Part shown: piece by piece, positions 38,201 to 43,197 of the stretch | Layout: each line of letters starts with the position of its first letter | Numbering within the stretch: position 1 is the stretch's first letter | Source: Chrysochromulina parva | Taxonomy: Eukaryota; Haptophyta; Prymnesiales; Chrysochromulinaceae | Assembly (NCBI GenBank): GCA_002887195.1 | Contig: PJAB01000101.1 | Coordinates: 1-43,197 of the forward strand | Direction of reading: 5' to 3' | DNA: 43,197 nucleotides | Translations under genes and position numbers: made by a program | The notes under the pieces: generated by a model | The model's database searches: none | The model's input: the letters and a program-made list of their open reading frames with translations, nothing else | What the model was told of the DNA's origin: nothing

Positions 38201-39148
38201 ATCCCTAACTATCCGGACGTCGCCAAGTCCCGGTATATCCTTCCGACGGACACGCCGGCGCTGCTCTCCCACAAGGACTACTACATCACAGTAATCACGT
38301 GCGATCGCTGTGGCAACCAGCTCGACCACGGCGGCGCATCCGTCAGTGGCCGGCTGCAGTCTGCCAATTTGCCCCCGCAGCAGAGCGTGATGCTCGACTG
38401 TGTCGATCTCGAGGACGGCACGTATCAGCTCAAGATCAATCTGCAGTCAGCGAGCGATCTTAAGGTGATCATCACCATTGACAAGGATCGGCAGGGCGAG
38501 GGCGGCGGCGAGTTCCCGCCCATTCCGATGACGTTTGTCAATCTGGAAGCGCTCAACAAGAAGGCAGCCAAGCAGGCCAAGCAGGAGGCGATGAAAGAGC
38601 AAGCGGCCAGCGAAGGGCGGTTTTGGTCCATGGGGACATCTGGTGGGGACGAGGAGATTACCCTCACCCCAGGTTTGCCCAGCTCGCTGAAAGAGGTGCT
38701 GTTACCTCAAGATGATTCGATGGGGAGCACCACGCCGAAATCGGCTCACGATTCGATGGAGAACCCACTGTCCGCGGGCGATTCAGCCGGGAAAGCCAAC
38801 GCCAAACTCAAGAAGGCTGGCGAAGGAATTGTCCAGGGCTTTGGCAGCACAGACGGCCGGCGAGGGAAGGTCTCCGGCGTGGCGATTGTGTCGGATGCGG
38901 CCACATCGGCAGCCAAAGAGACGGCTACGAAGGATGTAAAGGCGACAGAAGGCTCCGCCAGTGGAGCTAATACAAAAATCAAGAAGGCCGGCGAAGCAGT
39001 CCTCCAGGGCTTTGGAAGCTCTGACAGCCGTCGAGAGAAGGTCACCGCCGTGGCCATCGTGGCGGATGCGGCCAAGGAGAAGTCATCCAAGCTGAAGGGG
39101 CAAGCGTCCGCTTCCGACGTCAGGGCGGCCGACTCAGAAAAGCGATAA
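35267..39148 (+). CDS. Filamin/ABP280-repeat protein
   Basis: 1293 aa, single exon, ATG 35267. About six immunoglobulin-like filamin repeats: the first (residues ~55-155) is textbook (LRCIVSGAGLASATTRVVAN to LAGTPLPGSPFTCIV), with the recurrent DNGTYLV, Y.P...G.Y.I.V and GSPF elements returning at residues about 560-700 (DGVELPGSPFLLHV, DNNDGTYLLRMRSKYSG) and through to about 1100 (RRTGKYQMHVNLKDAPIEGS). The second repeat is split by a ~330-residue insert containing a Lys/Glu/Ala coiled coil and another globular segment. The C-terminus bears two copies of a ~35-residue module (KKAGEGIVQGFGS, KKAGEAVLQGFGS). No actin-binding CH domain is present, so it is a filamin-repeat scaffold rather than a true filamin. 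Confidence 0.88.
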   Translation: MKQFDKQGATVVSRLARHRVARESHEDALQGALIVDDEDGREKKPLPVVEPADPLRCIVSGAGLASATTRVVANFKIEAFDKNGQRKTSGGDRFVAAVRGRGNAVYSKVIDQHNGSYLVEFKPNVSGRYQIAVSLAGTPLPGSPFTCIVTTPTASSPHCILRGPALLNAIARKEEYFEIQFRDANGQIAHAEDLDVYVDVIDVAEQAEILAARAAEEQAAAEAKVVEEKAATKTKKDAREKEAAKKKEEETKKKAAEAANSPSSPFHARPTQRPAGAEGFIPLLKTHECTVTSSKPLVVRAGLEKGSPRLGQLLPGQRLRLLDVVVVEEDGQKTARASVAIVDVSRGERLEIPCQTNWRDLFTVRPAWLEGVQTPRKQPRPRAMSPQLPFGPREPRTAPDSQEAAKRSLEGDKALEAIGWVTVHKGLRELVTPREELQASERQRHIEQWARRVAVDKSLAVNSVNKFIAGRKHEASLAKSSSHGSTYQTTELAPSSSSSAGPRRKKGDAEVMLVRQSESVYLQELHSDPKGIGFAFGGVEPGRLHAKGELIETHKVHYSIAVCGVYRFHVGLRHDGVELPGSPFLLHVTAGPASALSTRVPTEALPLAGVVGDKGGCELLLQASDKMGNRCTSGSAAVACFAGSKEKKVDTVVVDNNDGTYLLRMRSKYSGTFDVHVAIDGLDVIGSPIPMRLLSQNPDLTQTQLEGEGLQKATAGNSTKFFLGFRDQYGNAADPGSTMVLGMALVRQLEDSTQGKNSSKAEKAAMAERWRQEPPHQYELIADKEFDDKLEVRYTPTLAGNLELYLWILRPENKAMGGAGRELLHSTFFLVQCAAGKAHTGGSSVKGFTRLEVVTDSRGKAPSGSKTATTSATPKRSPARDQKSSYEDSVDVYAGEPILVRPRIRDRLGNPTAAPDGTLSVHLELPDGTKEEMKLVTTIRSGLTNYEIRYEPRRTGKYQMHVNLKDAPIEGSPVRFECIPNYPDVAKSRYILPTDTPALLSHKDYYITVITCDRCGNQLDHGGASVSGRLQSANLPPQQSVMLDCVDLEDGTYQLKINLQSASDLKVIITIDKDRQGEGGGEFPPIPMTFVNLEALNKKAAKQAKQEAMKEQAASEGRFWSMGTSGGDEEITLTPGLPSSLKEVLLPQDDSMGSTTPKSAHDSMENPLSAGDSAGKANAKLKKAGEGIVQGFGSTDGRRGKVSGVAIVSDAATSAAKETATKDVKATEGSASGANTKIKKAGEAVLQGFGSSDSRREKVTAVAIVADAAKEKSSKLKGQASASDVRAADSEKR

Positions 39149-39399
39149 GCGAGCGTTCTGGCGATGGACGCGACCAGGCACCAGCCATAGAAGTAGAGCT
39201 TGGATCTGTTTGCAAACATTATGATGGCTCCGACAAGAAAACACAGCATGAACTCGCGCGGCGTTGCGCCACCTTGAACGCTAACAAGTGTCACGTCCAT
39301 CCCGTTCGACATACGTGTAAAGTCTCCAAGTGATGATTGTGACGGATACATCGGATAATACTTATTATTCTTTAGCAGACCTGTTCCTGTAGAGCTCAT
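39149..39399 (-). CDS. Doubtful small membrane-protein exon
   Basis: An ATG at 39399 (just after GAATTGCAG, an acceptor-like sequence) opens a frame reading NNKYYPMYPSQSSLGDFTRM, then VSVQGGATPREFMLCFLVGA and a hydrophobic helix (IIMFANRSKLYFYGWCLVAS). The composition is AT-richer and more protein-like than the spacer. The 3' limit given is only where it meets the filamin-gene stop on the other strand: the frame continues antisense for ~130 codons, and no stop or splice donor resolves it. It may be one exon of a gene convergent with the filamin gene, or a relic. Family not recognised. Confidence 0.35.
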
Positions 39400-39840
39400 C
39401 CCTGCAATTCGCCCATTCCCAAACGACAAGACCGGTCAAGTCGAGTCGCGCGGGCGCGGACAAAAATCGACACTAACAACGTAAGCTTAAGGGGATGCAC
39501 GCGCCTCTCCCTCTGCGGACGGACCGCGACCGAGCCTCTGAGAGACGAGTTGCGTCAGTGCAGAAAAGCCAGCAACAGACCCTGAAGTTGAGATCATTAG
39601 ATCATAACTCAGAGACAGTTCAAATTAGCGCCGTTCTGAGCAACACTACCGAGGATGAGTAACCGCTGCGCGGCGGGACCGCGGCCCGTACTATGAACTA
39701 TCGTACATTCGTACTCTTGGGTCGTGAGGTGGTTGCCTCGCCCCCAGCTTTGCCGGCCGCGCGTTAACCAGAATTGGTTTCATTAGAGGACAGTTCTTGT
39801 TTGCATCCATAGCTGGTGTTGAACGACTCGTGACGTTTGC
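39400..39840. other. Spacer upstream of the SPRY/IQ/EF-hand gene
   Basis: About 440 bp between the doubtful minus-strand exon and the ATG at 39841. It contains moderately AT-rich sequence with no evident ORF or repeat. Presumably holds the promoter of the downstream gene. Confidence 0.45.
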
Positions 39841-42800
39841 ATGGCAGCAGCGAACACAGGCTTTCACCAGGCGGACCTCAAACAGCCGTCCAGGCCGTGC
39901 GTTTCTGAGATCATCCACCGCGCGGCCGTGGATCAGCTCCCTCTAAAGCTCGACAAGCTTCCTCCGGCGTGGGCGCTCAGTGCTGGTTTTGTCAGGTCGG
40001 CGGACGATTACACGATCGTGCTATCTCCGGGCGGGACTGCAGAGGACAGTGCCGCGGATGATGCAAAGGCGGTAGAAGGGATTGCGGCCCTCGGCGTTCC
40101 CATCGTGAGCAGCGGGCAGCGCGCCATCACGATCACGTCACCGCCGAGCATTGTCGACGGCGACGGGGATGTCTTCGTGGGCCTTTGCGACGCGCGCGAG
40201 ATGTTCACCGACACCAAGGCTGGGCGCGCGTGGGGCGTGCGGCTCAAGACGGGTGAAGTGCACACCACATCGAATGCGTACTATGCTGGCGAGAGCGGCC
40301 GGCTACTCTACGCAGATGGCTACCCGCACGGCGGCCGGCGCGGCCCGATTGTTGGCGCGCTGCTGGTGATAATCATCGTAGACATGGATAAAGGCACGCT
40401 AGCCATCCAGATTGGCGACCGGCCACCCGTCGATACGTATGTCGACCTGCGCGGCGTCAAGGCGGTGCGCCCGTGGGCGCTCTGTGTCGGACGCCGTTCG
40501 CATGCGCGCACAAAGCCCGACTGGCTCCGTTTAGGCACCGTGCCATACAAGGCCCTCCGCCCGCCCGTGTCACCCGCGCCGCCAGGCACGGTCGTGCAGC
40601 CGCCGCCATCGCCCTCGGCGAAATTGGCGCTGGGCATGCCCACGCTCCTCGCACACCCGAGCTCGGCGCGAGCTCGGCCGAGATCGGTGCGATCTCCGCG
40701 CTCCACGGCGCATCCGAGGCGCGCTATCGGCATTCGCCCGATCAGTGCTGGGGGGCGCGTTTCGCCTCCAAAGGACTCGGCCATGGGCCTAGAGCCGAGG
40801 CGCTCTGTGGGCGGCTCGGTGGAGTTGTGGGGCATGGGCCCTGACGCGAAGCGCCAGGCGGCGACGGCGGCCTTGGGTGCCCATCTGCGCCATCAGAGGA
40901 AGCTTCGGCTACCGATCGCTTCTCAGCTACCGATCGCTTCTCAGCTACCGATCGCTTCACAGCTACCGATCGCTTCACAGGCCCATGTTTCCAAATCTGC
41001 GTTCGCGGCCATCGCTTCGTCGCGTCCGTACGCCAAGCCGCCGTCGATGAGCCCTGCGCGCTTCGCCCATCTGGCAGCCGCACAAACGGCCTCGGCCGTA
41101 CAGCGGCGGCTGCAGCCGTACAGCGACGAGGTGCAGCGTGCCACTGGTGGGTACGCCGGGTCCACCGCGGGGATCCTCTGTGGCTTATGCCCCTCGCCTC
41201 CAGCGCCGCATATCGCCTCGTCAGCGAGCGCCGGGGATTCCGGCGCCGTGGTGGGCGGCACGGCCGCGCCTTCGCACGATCATGCCCACGAGCTGTCCGG
41301 ACTGCGCTCCGGCGCGCCCTCGGCGCGGCGCGCACGCGCCCGCCCTGCCTCGGCCGAGTACCGCTCACCCGAGTATGAGGTCGTCAAACCGGCACACTTG
41401 TCCGTTCCCGTGCGCCCCTCATCCGCCCGCCGCGCGTCGTCACCCGAGTCGGCGCGACTGGCGGAGCTCGAAAGGGCCAATAAGGACCTACAAGCGCGCG
41501 TTGAGTCGCTGGAGAAGTCGCTGAACAGAGCTCGCTCCCCGTCGCCGCGATTACGCTCCTCATCACCTGCGATACTCAGCGCGGAGGCCGACGTCGAGGA
41601 GACGGAGGAGGGAGAGGACGGCGGGGAGGGCAAGGGTGGCAGCACACGAATGGCGGGTTCTGTTGACGAGGACGAGCAGGACGCGGAGGCGAAGGCTTTG
41701 GCGGCGGCGGACGCGGCGGAGGCTATGGCGGCGGCGAACGCGGCGGTTGCGGCGGCGGAGGAAGCGTGGGAGAGGGCTCAGGAGGCCCAAGCTGCCATCA
41801 AGCTTCAGGCCATAAAGCGCGGGCAGCAGGCGCGCAAGCAGGCTGCCGCGCTGCGTGCTGCCCCAGTCTCAGGTGCTGTCGCTGCCGAGGACGACGACGA
41901 TGAGGAGGACAGCGAAGAAGATGCGGATGCTGCGGCTGCGGCGGACGAGGCATTATTTGCCGCCGAGCTGGAGGCCGCCGCCGCGGCGGTGGCCGCCGCC
42001 ATGGAGGCCGCGGCCGCAGCCGAGGAGAATGCGGCTGCGACCCGACTACAAGCCATCAAACGAGGTCGCGAGGCACGAGCCGCTGCGGCGGCAAGGAGGG
42101 CGGAGGTCGCAGAGGAGAATAGCGCAGCGACCAAGTTGCAGGCGATCAAGCGCGGCCGGGACGAGCGCGCACGGCTCGCGGCACAGAAGGGCAAGAAGAG
42201 GGCAAGCCCCACGCTCGGCAAGATCGACCTCGACGAAGGGCCCGACGCGCCGCCGATCCAGCAACAGATCGCGGCGGCGCTTCGCCAGAATGCTGGCAAG
42301 GTGCTCGACCTTTTCCGCGAGTGGGATGCCAACGGCGACGGCGAGGTGAGCAAGAAGGAGTTTCGCAAGGCTATGCCTGCCATCGGGCTCGATGTGTCGG
42401 TCCAGGAGGTCGATGCCCTCTTTGACAGCTGGGACAGGGACGGAGGTGGCGTACTCAACTTGAGGGAGCTGAGCAAGGCACTGAAGAGATCACCATCGCC
42501 GCCGCCGATGAGACCTGGCAGTCCAGCCGACGAGGCTGCTCTGGCCGCCGCAAAAGCCGCGGCGGATCAAGCGATGGCGGAGGCCGAGGCGGCGGTCGAG
42601 GCGGCAGCGAGCGCAGCCGAGGAGGCGCGAGCTGCGACCAGGTTGCAGGCCCGGCGACGAGGCCAGGCGACGCGCAGCAAGACGCATGAGCTGCGTCGTG
42701 CTGAGAAAGAGAGAGCAGAGAAAGCGCAAGACGTGGCAGACGCGGCAGCGGACGCTGCAGACGCGGCCGTGGCGGCGGCTCAGGCGGCAGCCGAGGCGGC

Positions 42801-43197
42801 AGCCGCTGTTGAAGAGGAGGCCATGGCGGCGACACGACTGCAGGCGATCAGGCGTGGACGGGCGGCCCGAGAGCAAGCAGCTGCGATGCGAGCTGCCTTG
42901 GGCAGTGCGGAAGCCGATAGCGCAGCCGATAGTGCTGCCACAACAGCCGATGGAGCGGCGGATGCTGCTATGGCTGCCGAAGAGAAGGCGGCGGAAGAGG
43001 CTGTTGTGGCAGCAGCAGAGGTGGCCGCGGTAGCAGCCGAGGCGGCCATGGAGGCTGATGAGGAGCAGATCAAGGCCGCAACGAAGCTGCAGGCGATCAA
43101 GCGCGGCAGCAGCGAGCGTGCCAAGGTGGCTAAGATGAAGTCCGAGGAGGCGCAAGCGGCAACGAAGCTGCAGGCGATCAAGCGCGGCCAAAACGAG
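39841..43197 (+). CDS. SPRY-like / IQ-motif / EF-hand protein, 3' end beyond window
   Basis: The frame is open for all 1119 codons from ATG 39841 to the window edge. Residues ~100-215 look like a SPRY/B30.2 domain (FVGLCDAREMFTD, WGVRLKTGEVHT, IIIVDMDKGTLAIQIGD, YVDLRGVKAVRPWALC). A Pro/Ser/Ala-rich disordered middle contains a perfect four-fold LPIASQ repeat. From residue ~610 the protein is Ala/Glu coiled coil carrying at least seven IQ-like calmodulin-binding motifs of type AATKLQAIKRGxxxR (starting near 651, 731, 761, 931, 996, 1079 and 1107). An EF-hand pair sits among them (DANGDGEVSKKE at 829-840; DRDGGGVLNLRE at 865-876). A calcium/calmodulin-regulated scaffold is inferred; the combination is not one I recognise. 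Confidence 0.8.
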   Translation, partial: MAAANTGFHQADLKQPSRPCVSEIIHRAAVDQLPLKLDKLPPAWALSAGFVRSADDYTIVLSPGGTAEDSAADDAKAVEGIAALGVPIVSSGQRAITITSPPSIVDGDGDVFVGLCDAREMFTDTKAGRAWGVRLKTGEVHTTSNAYYAGESGRLLYADGYPHGGRRGPIVGALLVIIIVDMDKGTLAIQIGDRPPVDTYVDLRGVKAVRPWALCVGRRSHARTKPDWLRLGTVPYKALRPPVSPAPPGTVVQPPPSPSAKLALGMPTLLAHPSSARARPRSVRSPRSTAHPRRAIGIRPISAGGRVSPPKDSAMGLEPRRSVGGSVELWGMGPDAKRQAATAALGAHLRHQRKLRLPIASQLPIASQLPIASQLPIASQAHVSKSAFAAIASSRPYAKPPSMSPARFAHLAAAQTASAVQRRLQPYSDEVQRATGGYAGSTAGILCGLCPSPPAPHIASSASAGDSGAVVGGTAAPSHDHAHELSGLRSGAPSARRARARPASAEYRSPEYEVVKPAHLSVPVRPSSARRASSPESARLAELERANKDLQARVESLEKSLNRARSPSPRLRSSSPAILSAEADVEETEEGEDGGEGKGGSTRMAGSVDEDEQDAEAKALAAADAAEAMAAANAAVAAAEEAWERAQEAQAAIKLQAIKRGQQARKQAAALRAAPVSGAVAAEDDDDEEDSEEDADAAAAADEALFAAELEAAAAAVAAAMEAAAAAEENAAATRLQAIKRGREARAAAAARRAEVAEENSAATKLQAIKRGRDERARLAAQKGKKRASPTLGKIDLDEGPDAPPIQQQIAAALRQNAGKVLDLFREWDANGDGEVSKKEFRKAMPAIGLDVSVQEVDALFDSWDRDGGGVLNLRELSKALKRSPSPPPMRPGSPADEAALAAAKAAADQAMAEAEAAVEAAASAAEEARAATRLQARRRGQATRSKTHELRRAEKERAEKAQDVADAAADAADAAVAAAQAAAEAAAAVEEEAMAATRLQAIRRGRAAREQAAAMRAALGSAEADSAADSAATTADGAADAAMAAEEKAAEEAVVAAAEVAAVAAEAAMEADEEQIKAATKLQAIKRGSSERAKVAKMKSEEAQAATKLQAIKRGQNE
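40909..40980 (+). repeat. 18-bp tandem repeat x4 encoding LPIASQ
   Basis: Four consecutive units of CTACCGATCGCTTCTCAG with one T/A difference in the last two, inside the SPRY/IQ/EF-hand CDS. Confidence 0.95.

Overview
The window is nuclear DNA of a GC-rich eukaryotic microalga with a complex red-lineage plastid. Spliceosomal introns can be placed in seven genes. Two proteins have N-termini that look like signal peptide plus transit peptide (a RimP-like factor and a Tab2/Atab2-like protein). There are pherophorin-like Pro/Ser-rich surface proteins, alanine-rich coiled coils and many low-complexity repeats. A haptophyte is my best guess; another chromophyte alga such as a pelagophyte cannot be excluded. 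There are no operons, CRISPR arrays or recognisable rRNA or tRNA genes.

Layout: a partial secreted Cys/Pro-rich protein (1-1056, -), an MFS transporter (1379-3735, -), UDP-glucuronate decarboxylase (3920-5267, +), a polyglutamine protein (6126-7166, -), plastid RimP (7622-8251, +), Mpv17-like protein 1 (8685-9299, -), a putative glycosyltransferase-like protein (9794-11359, +), formamidase (11804-13213, +), a decayed gene fragment (13597-13943, +), Tab2 (13941-14984, -), CCZ1 (15153-16943, +), RPL22 with three exons (17695-18519, -), a multi-pass acyltransferase-like protein (18802-21969, +), a monoacylglycerol-lipase-like hydrolase (22381-23478, -), a GMC oxidoreductase (23657-25543, +), a His/Cys-rich surface protein (25751-27418, -), Mpv17-like protein 2 (27906-28511, -), a small CW zinc-finger protein (28671-28997, +), a probable ciliary FAM166-like protein (29413-30219, -), an FHA/WWE-like/TDP2-like fusion (30507-32940, -), an EF-hand coiled-coil protein (33437-34879, -), a filamin-repeat protein (35267-39148, +), a doubtful small membrane ORF (about 39149-39399, -), and a giant SPRY-like/IQ/EF-hand protein running off the right end (39841-43197, +).

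The genes are a mixed nuclear set and do not form one pathway. Two themes stand out. Neighbours are very often head to head with short spacers (eight divergent pairs), which suggests shared promoters. The right third (29-43 kb) is enriched in cytoskeletal, ciliary or calcium-sensing architectures. The most novel item is a predicted single polypeptide joining a phosphothreonine-binding FHA domain, a WWE-like poly(ADP-ribose)-binding domain and a TDP2-type DNA-protein-crosslink phosphodiesterase, a combination I do not know from any described TDP2. Its joining intron is inferred and needs transcript support.
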